In this document: positions 24,032-31,883 of the stretch, piece after piece | Layout of the letters: each line of letters begins with the position of its first letter | How positions within the stretch are numbered: position 1 is the first letter of the stretch | DNA from: Amycolatopsis sp. NBC_01480 | GTDB lineage: Bacteria; Actinomycetota; Actinomycetes; Mycobacteriales; Pseudonocardiaceae | DNA length: 64,000 nt | Direction of reading: 5' to 3' | Assembly: GCF_036227205.1 (NCBI RefSeq) | Contig: NZ_CP109442.1 | Span: 8,618,001-8,682,000 of the forward strand | Notes under the pieces: generated by a model | The model's database searches: none | The model's input: the letters and a program-made list of their open reading frames with translations, nothing else | What the model was told of the DNA's origin: nothing | Translations under genes and position numbers: made by a program

Positions 24032-25131
24032 CGGTCACCGTCCTTTCCGGATTCCTCGGCGCCGGGAAGACGACGCTGCTCAACCACATCCTCGCCAACC
24101 GCGCGGGGCTGCGGGTGGCCGTGATCGTCAACGACATGAGCGAGGTGAACATCGACGCCGCCCTGCTGCGCGACAGCGTGTCGCGCACCGAGGAGCGGCT
24201 CGTCGAGCTGACCAACGGGTGCATCTGCTGCACCCTGCGCGAGGACCTGCTCGACGAGGTGGCCCGCCTCGGCGCCGAGGGCCGGTTCGAGCACCTGCTC
24301 ATCGAGTCGAGCGGGATCTCCGAGCCGATGCCGGTGGCGGCCACGTTCGCCTTCACCGGGGACGACGGCGGGCCGGTGCTGCGCGACGCCCGGCTGGACA
24401 CCATGGTCACCGTCGTCGACGCGGTGAATTTCGGCCGCGAGCTGGCGGGCGGCGACTCGCTCGTCGAGCGGCACCTGGACCAGTACGAGGGTGACGAGCG
24501 CACGGTCAGCGACCTGCTGATGGACCAGGTCGAGTTCGCGGATGTGCTGCTGCTGAACAAAACCGACCTGGTGCCGGCCGCCGAGCGGGACCGGCTGGTG
24601 GCCGCGCTGCGGCGGCTGAACCCGGCGGCCGACGTGGTCACGTCCAGCTTCGGCCGGGTGCCGCTGGACCGGGTGTTCGGCACCGGGCGTTACGACGCCG
24701 AGCGCGCGCAGGAGGCGCCGGGCTGGGTCGCCGAGCTGAACGGCGACCACGTGCCGGAGACCGAGGAGTACGGCATCTCCAGCGTGGTGTTCCGCGCCGG
24801 GCGGGCGTTCGACCCGTGGCGGCTGTGGGACTTCGTGACCTCACGGCTCGGTCCCGGTGAGTCGGGCCCGGGTGAATTCGGGACTGTGCTGCGGTCGAAG
24901 GGGTTCTTCACGCTCGCCTCCCGGCCGGGCACGCTCGGGCTGTGGTCGCAGGCGGGCAGCGTGGCGCGGTTCGAACCACAGGGGGTCGCCGACGGGCACC
25001 GGCAGGAGCTGGTGTTCATCGGCGTCGGCCTGGACGGCGACGCTCTGCTGGCCGCGCTCGGCGGGTGTCTCACCGACGAGCCGGTGAGCGGCGACCCGTT
25101 CCCGGAGTGGGCACCGGTCCACGTCCACTGA
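24028..25131 (+). CDS. COG0523 GTPase, zinc metallochaperone type
   Basis: 367 residues; GTG overlaps the rpmF stop. Intact G3E GTPase: Walker [11 protein letters not shown] (7-16), metal motif [11 protein letters not shown] (Cys65, Cys67, Cys68), NKTD in [10 protein letters not shown] (near 175), and a C-terminal CobW domain ending with a His (HVH). Such proteins, often Zur-controlled, hand zinc to essential enzymes in shortage. It is the functional counterpart of the degenerate copy 1.7 kb upstream. Confidence 0.9.
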   Translation: MTVTVLSGFLGAGKTTLLNHILANRAGLRVAVIVNDMSEVNIDAALLRDSVSRTEERLVELTNGCICCTLREDLLDEVARLGAEGRFEHLLIESSGISEPMPVAATFAFTGDDGGPVLRDARLDTMVTVVDAVNFGRELAGGDSLVERHLDQYEGDERTVSDLLMDQVEFADVLLLNKTDLVPAAERDRLVAALRRLNPAADVVTSSFGRVPLDRVFGTGRYDAERAQEAPGWVAELNGDHVPETEEYGISSVVFRAGRAFDPWRLWDFVTSRLGPGESGPGEFGTVLRSKGFFTLASRPGTLGLWSQAGSVARFEPQGVADGHRQELVFIGVGLDGDALLAALGGCLTDEPVSGDPFPEWAPVHVH

Positions 25132-25212
25132 GTTCCGGGCAAACCGGACCCGGTGTCACATTTCGCGGGGCTGTCCCGTCCCCGGGTGGACAGCCCCGCG
25201 GAAAGGACGTCC

Positions 25213-25566
25213 ATGTACGCCGCCTATCTCACCGTCACCCTGCTCACCTCGGTGTTCACCGGCACCGCCGCCACGTTCTACCTGATCCGGCACGACTACC
25301 CCTTGGCGCAGGCCGATATGAAGGGCGTTCCGCGGTCGTGGGTGCCGCTGCTCGGCGCGGCGCTGGCGGCGGGTTCGCTGGGGTTGCTGGCCGGGCTCGC
25401 GGTGCCGCTGCTGGGCGTCCTCGCCGCCGGCGGACTGGTGCTGTACTTCCTCGGCGCGCTCGCCGCCCACCTGCGGGTCGGCTCCCGTCAGCTCGTCGGC
25501 GGGGTCGTGTTCCTCGCCTTGGCAGCGGCTTCCCTGGTGCTGAACCTCGGCTCCCCCACCGTCTGA
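25213..25566 (+). CDS. DoxX-like small membrane protein
   Basis: 117 residues from ATG 25213 after GAAAGGACGTCC. Four hydrophobic helices (about 3-25, 43-62, 65-85, 95-113) and a polar segment with HDYPLAQADMKGVPRSW, as in the DoxX-like/DUF4267-type small membrane proteins. Family function is unclear; some are linked to thiol or redox homeostasis. It precedes the MarR-MFS operon by 70 bases. Confidence 0.72.
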   Translation: MYAAYLTVTLLTSVFTGTAATFYLIRHDYPLAQADMKGVPRSWVPLLGAALAAGSLGLLAGLAVPLLGVLAAGGLVLYFLGALAAHLRVGSRQLVGGVVFLALAAASLVLNLGSPTV

Positions 25567-25606
25567 CCGAACTGCGCTTTTCGGTGCGGTCAGGGCGTTT
25601 CGTGAA

Positions 25607-25618
25607 GGTTGATCAACC
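25607..25618. promoter_or_regulatory. Palindromic MarR operator candidate
   Basis: GGTTGATCAACC is a perfect 12-bp palindrome 18 bases before the likely start of the MarR gene. A related half site (AGGTTGA) overlaps the start. There is no ribosome site, so the transcript may be leaderless. Confidence 0.5.
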
Positions 25619-25636
25619 CAGGTTTATCAGTCTAGG

Positions 25637-26089
25637 TTGACGATCGTGACGGAGCGGATCGGCAAGGAGCTGCTCCAGGCCGGCACCGACCTGCGGGTGG
25701 TGCTCGGGCGGCTGGTGCGGCGGATGCGGCAGGGGTACGTCGTCGGCGAGGCGACGCTGACGGAAAGCTCGGTGCTCTCGCGGCTCGACCGCGACGGCCC
25801 GGCCACGCCCGGCTGCCTGGCCGAGCTCGAACGGGTCAAGCCGCAGGCCATGGGCGTGACGCTGGCCGGGCTGGTCGAGCGCGGCCTGGTCTCCCGCAGC
25901 CCGGACGCCGCCGACGGGCGGCGCGTGGTCATGTCCGTCACCGGCTCCGGGCGCAAGCTCCTGACCGACCGGCGCTCGCACAACACCCGGCGGCTCACCG
26001 AGGCGCTGGCCGGCAAGTTCAGCGCCGACGAGCGCCGCAGGCTCATCGAGGTGATCCCGTTGCTCGAACGGCTGGCGGACGAGCTGTGA
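25637..26089 (+). CDS. MarR-family regulator
   Basis: 150 residues from TTG 25637 (GTG 25646 is an alternative). The winged helix-turn-helix covers about residues 45-110: TESSVLSRLDRDGPATPGCLAE, VKPQAMGVTLAGLVERGLVSR, then DGRRVVMSVTGSGR of the wing. It overlaps the DHA2 efflux gene by GTGA; such pairs usually let the pump substrate relieve repression by the MarR protein. The palindrome at 25607 is its likely site. Confidence 0.88.
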   Translation: MTIVTERIGKELLQAGTDLRVVLGRLVRRMRQGYVVGEATLTESSVLSRLDRDGPATPGCLAELERVKPQAMGVTLAGLVERGLVSRSPDAADGRRVVMSVTGSGRKLLTDRRSHNTRRLTEALAGKFSADERRRLIEVIPLLERLADEL

Positions 26090-27801
26090 CCACCACGGCC
26101 ACGGCGCCGGGCGGCCGCTACAAGTGGGTCGCGCTGTCCAACACCACCCTCGGCGTGCTGATGTCGGCCCTCGACGGGTCGATCGTGATCATCTCGCTGC
26201 CCGCCATCTTCCGCGGCATCGGGCTGGACCCGCTGGCGCCGGGCAACATCGGCTACCTGCTCTGGATGATCCTGGGCTACCTGCTGGTCTCGGCCGTGCT
26301 GGTGGTGACGCTCGGCCGGCTCGGCGACATGTTCGGCCGGGTCAAGATGTACAACGTCGGGTTCGTCATCTTCAGCGTCGCCTCGGTGGCGCTGTCGTTC
26401 GACCCGTTCCACGCCGGCAGCGGCGCGATGTGGCTGATCGGCTGGCGGATCGTGCAGGCCGTGGGCGGGTCGATGCTGACCGCCAACTCGGCCGCGATCC
26501 TCACCGACGCGTTCCCGCGCGAGCAGCGCGGCATGGCGCTGGGCATCAACCAGATCACCGCGCTGGCCGGGCAGTTCCTCGGCCTGGTCGTGGGCGGGCT
26601 GCTGGCCGAGATCGACTGGCGCGCGGTGTTCTGGGTGAGCGTGCCGTTCGGCATCCTCGGCACGGTGTGGTCGATCCGCAGCCTGCGCGAGATCGGCGAG
26701 CCGCGCCGGGCCCGGATCGACTGGGGCGGCAACATCACCTTCGCCGTGGGCACCGCGCTGCTGCTGGCCGCGATCACCTACGGCATCCAGCCGTACGGCG
26801 GCGCGGCCACCGGCTGGGGCAGCCCGTGGGTGCTCGGCGGGATCGGCGCCGGGATCCTGCTGCTGATCGCCTTCTGCGTGATCGAGACGCGGGTGAAGGC
26901 GCCGATGTTCCAGCTGTCGCTGTTCCGGATCCGGGCGTTCAGCGCGGGCAACCTGGCCGCGCTGCTCACCGCGATCGCGCGCGGCGGGCTGCAGTTCATG
27001 CTGATCATCTGGCTGCAGGGGATCTGGCTGCCGCTGCACGGGTACGACTACGAGAAGACCCCGCTGTGGGCGGGCATCTACCTGCTGCCGCTGACGATCG
27101 GGTTCCTGATCGCCGGGCCGGTTTCGGGTTACCTGTCGGACCGGTTCGGCGCGCGGCTGTTCTCCACCGGCGGGCTGGTGCTCGTCGCCGGTTCGTTCCT
27201 CGGGCTGCTCGCGCTGCCGGTGGACTTCAGCTATCCGGCGTTCGCCGCGCTGCTGGTGATCAGCGGGCTCGGGCAGGGCATGTTCTCCGCGCCCAACACC
27301 TCGGCGATCATGAGCAGCGTGCCGGACCACCAGCGCGGGGTCGCCTCGGGCATGCGGGCGACCTTCCAGAACTCCGGCACCGCGCTGTCGATCGGCGTGT
27401 TCTTCTCGCTGATGATCGCCGGGCTGGCCGGCTCGCTGCCGCAGACGCTGACCGGCGGCCTGCTGGCCCACGGCGTGCCGGCCGGCGTGGCCACGAACGT
27501 CGCGCAGCTGCCGCCGGTGAGCACCCTGTTCGCCGCGTTCCTGGGCAGCAACCCGATGGCGCACCTGCTCGGCCCGGGTGTCCTTTCCGGACTGCCGCCG
27601 GCCGACGCGGCCGCGCTGACCGGCAAGGAGTTCTTCCCCGGCCTCATCTCCGGCCCGTTCCACCACGGGCTGGTCACGGTCTTCACGGCGGCCGCCGTGA
27701 TGGCGCTGGTCGCCGGGCTCGCCTCGGTGTCCCGCGGCAAGCGCTACTTCCACGCCGAACCCGTCCAGGACAGTTCCGCCCAGCAGAAGGAGAACGGATG
27801 A
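26086..27801 (+). CDS. DHA2-type MFS multidrug efflux transporter
   Basis: 571 residues, 14 transmembrane segments expected for the DHA2 subfamily. Visible motifs: LGRLGDMFGRVKMYNVGF (motif A between TM2 and TM3, near residue 80), MLTANSAAILTDAFPREQRG (near 140) and GMFSAPNTSAIMSSVPDHQRG (near 400). It exports drugs by proton antiport. GTG start overlaps marR and its stop overlaps the next gene by ATGA, so it is part of a four-gene operon. Confidence 0.9.
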   Translation: MTTTATAPGGRYKWVALSNTTLGVLMSALDGSIVIISLPAIFRGIGLDPLAPGNIGYLLWMILGYLLVSAVLVVTLGRLGDMFGRVKMYNVGFVIFSVASVALSFDPFHAGSGAMWLIGWRIVQAVGGSMLTANSAAILTDAFPREQRGMALGINQITALAGQFLGLVVGGLLAEIDWRAVFWVSVPFGILGTVWSIRSLREIGEPRRARIDWGGNITFAVGTALLLAAITYGIQPYGGAATGWGSPWVLGGIGAGILLLIAFCVIETRVKAPMFQLSLFRIRAFSAGNLAALLTAIARGGLQFMLIIWLQGIWLPLHGYDYEKTPLWAGIYLLPLTIGFLIAGPVSGYLSDRFGARLFSTGGLVLVAGSFLGLLALPVDFSYPAFAALLVISGLGQGMFSAPNTSAIMSSVPDHQRGVASGMRATFQNSGTALSIGVFFSLMIAGLAGSLPQTLTGGLLAHGVPAGVATNVAQLPPVSTLFAAFLGSNPMAHLLGPGVLSGLPPADAAALTGKEFFPGLISGPFHHGLVTVFTAAAVMALVAGLASVSRGKRYFHAEPVQDSSAQQKENG

Positions 27802-28541
27802 ACGACACGCTCACCGCGGGCACCGTCACGATCACCGGGCACGGCGGTGACGAGATCGAGGCGTACCTGGCCCGCCCGCTGGACCCCGCGCCGCGCGGTG
27901 GCGTCGTGGTGATCCACCACATGCCCGGCTACGACGCCTCGACCAAGGAGATGGTGCGCCGCTTCGCCGCCGAGGGCTTCGCCGCGCTGTGCCCGAACCT
28001 CTACTCGCGCGAGGCGCCGGGCGCGAGCCCGGACGACGCCGCCGCGGCCGTCCGCGCCGCCGGCGGGGTGCCGGACGAGCGGCTGGTCGGTGACGTCGAG
28101 GGCGCGGCCGCGTACCTCAAGGCGCTGGACAACGCGAACGGCAAGATCGGCGTGATCGGGCACTGCTCCGGTGGCCGCCAGACCTTCCTGACCGCCTGCT
28201 CGCTGCCGGTGGACGCGGCCGTGGACTGCTACGGCGCGTTTGTGGTCAACGAGCCGCCACCCGGCATGCCGGCCACGATGAAGCCACTGCTCGGCCTCGC
28301 GCCGCGGCTGTCCGCCCCGCTGCTGGGCATCTTCGGCGCCGAGGACAAGTTCCCCGCGCCCGAGGAGACCGCGGTGCTCGCCGCCGAACTCGACCGGCTC
28401 GGCAAGGAGCACGAGTTCCACACCTACGACGGCGCCGGGCACGCGTTCTTCGCCGTCGACAGGCCGAGCTACCGCCCCGAGGCGGCCAAGGACGGCTGGG
28501 CCAAGATCCTCGAGTTCTACGGCCGCCACCTGGCCGCCTGA
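27798..28541 (+). CDS. Dienelactone hydrolase-family protein
   Basis: 247 residues; ATG overlaps the transporter stop and follows AAGGAGAACGG. Catalytic residues: nucleophile Cys in GVIGHCSGGR (near 121), Asp in GAEDKFPAPE (near 180) and His in GAGHAFFAVDRPSYR (near 215). Dienelactone hydrolases open lactone rings or hydrolyse esters. Its coupling to an efflux pump suggests it modifies the exported compound; that is inference. Confidence 0.88.
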   Translation: MNDTLTAGTVTITGHGGDEIEAYLARPLDPAPRGGVVVIHHMPGYDASTKEMVRRFAAEGFAALCPNLYSREAPGASPDDAAAAVRAAGGVPDERLVGDVEGAAAYLKALDNANGKIGVIGHCSGGRQTFLTACSLPVDAAVDCYGAFVVNEPPPGMPATMKPLLGLAPRLSAPLLGIFGAEDKFPAPEETAVLAAELDRLGKEHEFHTYDGAGHAFFAVDRPSYRPEAAKDGWAKILEFYGRHLAA

Positions 28542-28581
28542 CCATCCGACCGTCTCACCGTCCGGAAAGGACACTCCGAGC

Positions 28582-28854
28582 ATGTGCACTTACCTGACCG
28601 AGAAGATCGCCGTCGAGGGCAGCGGCAAGGGCGCCCAGGGCTGGTTCGGCCTCAGCGAGGCCACGGTGTACGTCGACCACCCCACGCACGCCGGCTACGC
28701 GCACACGGTGAACATCGACTTCCTCAACCCGTCGATGGGCCCGTCCGCGCGCGTCGCGCTGGAACTGACCGAAGAGGACGCACTGGCCCTGGCCGACGCG
28801 ATCCACACCGCGCTGAACGCCGCACCGGCGGGGCTCGCCTCACGCAACCAGTAA
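28582..28854 (+). CDS. DUF6295-like small protein
   Basis: 90 residues; ATG 28582 is preceded by GGAAAGGACACTCCGAGC. The sequence (MCTYLTEKIAVEGSGKG, AQGWFGLSEATVYVDHP, HTVNIDFLNPSMGPSARVALEL) matches what I recall as DUF6295, common next to dienelactone hydrolase or oxidoreductase genes. Function is unknown. Last gene of the operon before a palindromic terminator. Confidence 0.75.
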   Translation: MCTYLTEKIAVEGSGKGAQGWFGLSEATVYVDHPTHAGYAHTVNIDFLNPSMGPSARVALELTEEDALALADAIHTALNAAPAGLASRNQ

Positions 28855-28888
28855 CCGCCCCGCGCCGGGGTGGGCGCGGGGGACGGGG

Positions 28889-28937
28889 CGTCAAGGACTC
28901 CTTGCCTGCCTTGAGCGCGGGCAAGGAGTCCTTGACG
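28889..28937. terminator. 18-bp palindrome, bidirectional terminator/intergenic repeat
   Basis: Arms CGTCAAGGACTCCTTGCC (28889-28906) and its exact complement (28920-28937) flank a 13-base loop. It lies between convergent genes and is likely a dispersed repeat of the genome. Confidence 0.8.
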
Positions 28938-28952
28938 GCCACGGGAAAAGAT

Positions 28953-29735
28953 CTACAGGCCCATGCTCGAGCCGAGGGTGTCCAGCGCCTTGGAGACCAG
29001 GGCCTGGGCGTTGGCGTTCAGGTTGCTGTTGCTGCCGTTCACGACCCAGTCCGAGCCGGAGAAGATCACCACGGTCACGCCGTTGTCGACGCCGCCGTCG
29101 GTGCCGCTGCTGTTGATGCCGAGCAGCGAGGCCGCCTTCACCGACGCCTCGCCCAGCTCGCGGGAGTCGTTGTCCGAGGTGGTCTGGTCGTTGCCGGTCT
29201 GGGTGTCGCCGAAGATCGAGCCGATCACCTTGCCGTTGTAGAACATCAGGGCGAACTGGCGGCCCTTGATGTTGTGTTCCTTGTAGAAGAAGTGCGGGCA
29301 GGGGCTGGTGTTCTCGTAGCAGTCGTCGCCCAGCACGTAGAACGGCACGTGGTGCGCGCCAAGGGCTTTGCCGTTGCTGTCGTTGAAAGTCGTCGAGCCC
29401 TGGTGGTCGGGATCGGGGTCCGGGTCGCTGCCGTCGGTGTCCACGGCCAGGCTGGAGCTGTAGGCGTAGACGCCCTTGGCCACCTGGTACGCGTTCACGT
29501 TCTTGGCCCGGGTCATGGTGTTGATGTGGGGCTTGGAGTTGACCTGGTTCGCCTTCGTGCTGTTCTTCTTGACGCCGGCCAGCACCTGCGCGGCCGTGTA
29601 AGACGGGGCGGCGGCGTTGGTGGCTGCCGCTTCCGACGTGACCGCCGTGGCGGCGTCGGCGGACCTGACAGCGAGCGGTGTGGCGAGTGCCAAAGCAGCG
29701 CCTACCACCGCGAAACGCCTTCGGGGAGATGACAT
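28953..29735 (-). CDS. Secreted GH75 chitosanase
   Basis: 260 residues from ATG 29735, with GGAGG ten bases upstream. The N-terminus is a signal peptide (MSSPRRRFAVVGAALALATP, cleavage near AASA/DAA around 30). The catalytic region has the GH75 features YSSSLAVDTDGSDPDPDPDHQG and LGAHHVPFYVLGDD, and a C-terminal ELGEASVKAASLLG/VTVVIFSGSDW block. It should hydrolyse chitosan outside the cell. A perfect 7-bp inverted repeat lies 24 bases upstream. Confidence 0.85.
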   Translation of the reverse strand: MSSPRRRFAVVGAALALATPLAVRSADAATAVTSEAAATNAAAPSYTAAQVLAGVKKNSTKANQVNSKPHINTMTRAKNVNAYQVAKGVYAYSSSLAVDTDGSDPDPDPDHQGSTTFNDSNGKALGAHHVPFYVLGDDCYENTSPCPHFFYKEHNIKGRQFALMFYNGKVIGSIFGDTQTGNDQTTSDNDSRELGEASVKAASLLGINSSGTDGGVDNGVTVVIFSGSDWVVNGSNSNLNANAQALVSKALDTLGSSMGL

Positions 29736-29758
29736 GACCGGGCGACCTCCAGGGTTCA

Positions 29759-29775
29759 TTAGGAAACCTTCCTAA
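29759..29775. promoter_or_regulatory. Palindromic operator before the chitosanase
   Basis: TTAGGAA-ACC-TTCCTAA is a perfect inverted repeat. It resembles the palindromes upstream of actinomycete chitosanase genes bound by the ROK repressor CsnR, as I recall them. The responsible regulator is not in the window. Confidence 0.6.
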
Positions 29776-29944
29776 CATAGTGAACCACTTGAGACCCCGG
29801 TCACGTAAGAACCTCACGGAGATTTCAAGGAGATGTCCCGCTCTCCGGAGCACGCACGACAGCTTCACCTGGTCGGAGGGAAGGCCGGGGATGACGCCCG
29901 CACCGGCGCCATCCCCGCCCGCCGCACCCGCGCCGGATCCGGGC

Positions 29945-31792
29945 TCAGCCCAGCTGGATTTCCGGGTGGTAGAGGTCGACCCACGTCGCGATGTCGATCG
30001 TGCGGTCGAGGGCTTCCCGGGTGCTGTCCGAGATTTCCTTCGGGTCCATCCGCACGACCTCGGCCAGCCAGGCGCGGTTCGTGAACTGGAAGACGGGGTG
30101 ATCGGCCTCATGGGCCAAGTCCCCGGCCATCTGCTGAAGCTCGGCGGCGTACCGTTCGTCCTGGGTCGAGGGAAACGGGCTCTTCACCCGGTCCCGGACC
30201 GAGGCCGGCAGCAGATCGCCCGCCGCCGCGCGCAGCAGGCTCTTTTCGCGACCGTCGAAATTCTTCATCGCCCAGGGTGTGTTGTAGACGTATTCCACCA
30301 GGCGGTGGTCGCAATACGGCACCCGCACCTCCAGGCCGACCGCCATGCTGATCCGGTCCTTGCGGTCGAGCAGCATGGGCAGGAACCGGGTGAGGTGCAG
30401 GTGGCACATGACCCGCATCCGGCGCTCCTGCTCGCTTTCGGCAGGAAGCGACTCGACCGCGGCTGCCGCGTCGCGATAGGAATCCTTGAAGTAGGTCTCC
30501 AGGTCGAGCGCGGCCATCAGATCCGGATTCATCATGTCCATGGCGTTCGAATCGTCCCATTCGGCGAGAACAGGGACCATCCACGGGTAGATGTCGGCGT
30601 TCGCGAGCTCGGGAACGTGGAACCACGGATATCCGGCGAATACCTCGTCCGCCCCCTCCCCGGACAGGGCGACCGTGGAGTGCTCGCGGATGGCCTTGAA
30701 CAACATGTACAGCGGTACGTCGACGTCCGCCATGCCGATCGGGAGATCGCGAGCCGAGATGACCGCCTTGCGATTGTCCCAATCGGCCATGGCGGTATAC
30801 GGCAGCACGATGTCCCGATGGACCGCGCCGATGTGGTCGGCCACGGCGTGCACATACGGTGAGTCAGGGGTGGCTCGCATCAGGTCGGGCCGGAAGGCTT
30901 CGTTGCGGCCGACGAAGTCGACGGAGTAGGTGTGCACGCGTTCGCCTTGAGCGGCCAGCTGCTGGGCCGCCACGACAGTGAGCGAGCTGGAATCCAGCCC
31001 GCCGGACAGCAGGATGCACTGCTGCACGTCCGCGACCAGCTGGTGCCCGACAATGTCGTCGAGCAGCTCGCGAGTGGTCGCGATGGTCGCGTCGAGATCG
31101 TCGGTGTGCTCGCGAGGCCCGAGCGTCCAGTAAGTGTGCTCGCGCAGACCGGAGCGGTCGACCACCACCAGGCTGCCCGGACGGACCTCCCGCATTCCGG
31201 ACCAGATCGAGGCCCCGGGGGTATTCCAGCCGTTCAGCAGCTCGCGCAGACCGTCGGTCCCGATCACCCGTTTCGACAGCGGGTGGGCCAGGATGGCCTT
31301 CGGCTCCGAGCCGAAGAGCACGCCGTCGGCGGTGGGGTAGAAGAAAAACGGCTTGATGCCCAGCCGGTCGCGGACCATGACCAGTTTGTCGTCACGAGAG
31401 TCCCAGATCGCGAACGCGTACATGCCGTCGAGCCGGTCGGCAAGAGCCTCGCCCCACTCGAGATAGGCGTGCAGCACGACCTCCGTGTCGCTCGAGGTCC
31501 GGAACCGATGGCCCCGCCCGTGCAGTTCGGCACGCAATTCGGCGAAGTTGTAGGCCTCACCGCTGTAGGTCATCGCCACGGGCCCGTCCGGGGTGTCCAC
31601 GGTCATCGGCTGCGCGCCGCCGTCGAGATCGATCACCGCCAGCCTGCGGTGACCGAGCGCGACGTGCTGGTCCACCCAAGTGCCCTCGGCATCGGGGCCG
31701 CGGCACGCCATCGTCCCGGTCATGGCGCCCACTGCCGTCCGGTCAGTTCTCAGGTCCCGCTGAAAGGACAGCCACCCGGTGATACCGCACAT
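29945..31792 (-). CDS. asnB: Asparagine synthetase (glutamine-hydrolysing)-type amidotransferase
   Basis: 615 residues from ATG 31792 (GAGAGGAGCGGGCAGA upstream). The mature N-terminus is Cys2 (MCGITGW), the class II amidotransferase nucleophile, followed by the glutaminase domain (about 2-210; MTYSGEAYNFAELR). The C-terminal synthetase domain has the PP-loop LLSGGLDSSSL (near 262) and ALSGEGADEVFAGYPW (near 390). It would make an amide from a carboxylate with ATP and Gln. In a PKS/NRPS cluster such AsnB homologues often amidate the starter or product rather than making free asparagine. It follows the NRPS gene by 91 bases. Confidence 0.9.
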   Translation of the reverse strand: MCGITGWLSFQRDLRTDRTAVGAMTGTMACRGPDAEGTWVDQHVALGHRRLAVIDLDGGAQPMTVDTPDGPVAMTYSGEAYNFAELRAELHGRGHRFRTSSDTEVVLHAYLEWGEALADRLDGMYAFAIWDSRDDKLVMVRDRLGIKPFFFYPTADGVLFGSEPKAILAHPLSKRVIGTDGLRELLNGWNTPGASIWSGMREVRPGSLVVVDRSGLREHTYWTLGPREHTDDLDATIATTRELLDDIVGHQLVADVQQCILLSGGLDSSSLTVVAAQQLAAQGERVHTYSVDFVGRNEAFRPDLMRATPDSPYVHAVADHIGAVHRDIVLPYTAMADWDNRKAVISARDLPIGMADVDVPLYMLFKAIREHSTVALSGEGADEVFAGYPWFHVPELANADIYPWMVPVLAEWDDSNAMDMMNPDLMAALDLETYFKDSYRDAAAAVESLPAESEQERRMRVMCHLHLTRFLPMLLDRKDRISMAVGLEVRVPYCDHRLVEYVYNTPWAMKNFDGREKSLLRAAAGDLLPASVRDRVKSPFPSTQDERYAAELQQMAGDLAHEADHPVFQFTNRAWLAEVVRMDPKEISDSTREALDRTIDIATWVDLYHPEIQLG

Positions 31793-31883
31793 TCTGCCCG
31801 CTCCTCTCGAGTGCGGGCGCGAAGTACGCCCGCCACGGACCATTCCACGACGGGAACGGTGAAACTCCCAGTATTCGGCCGGG

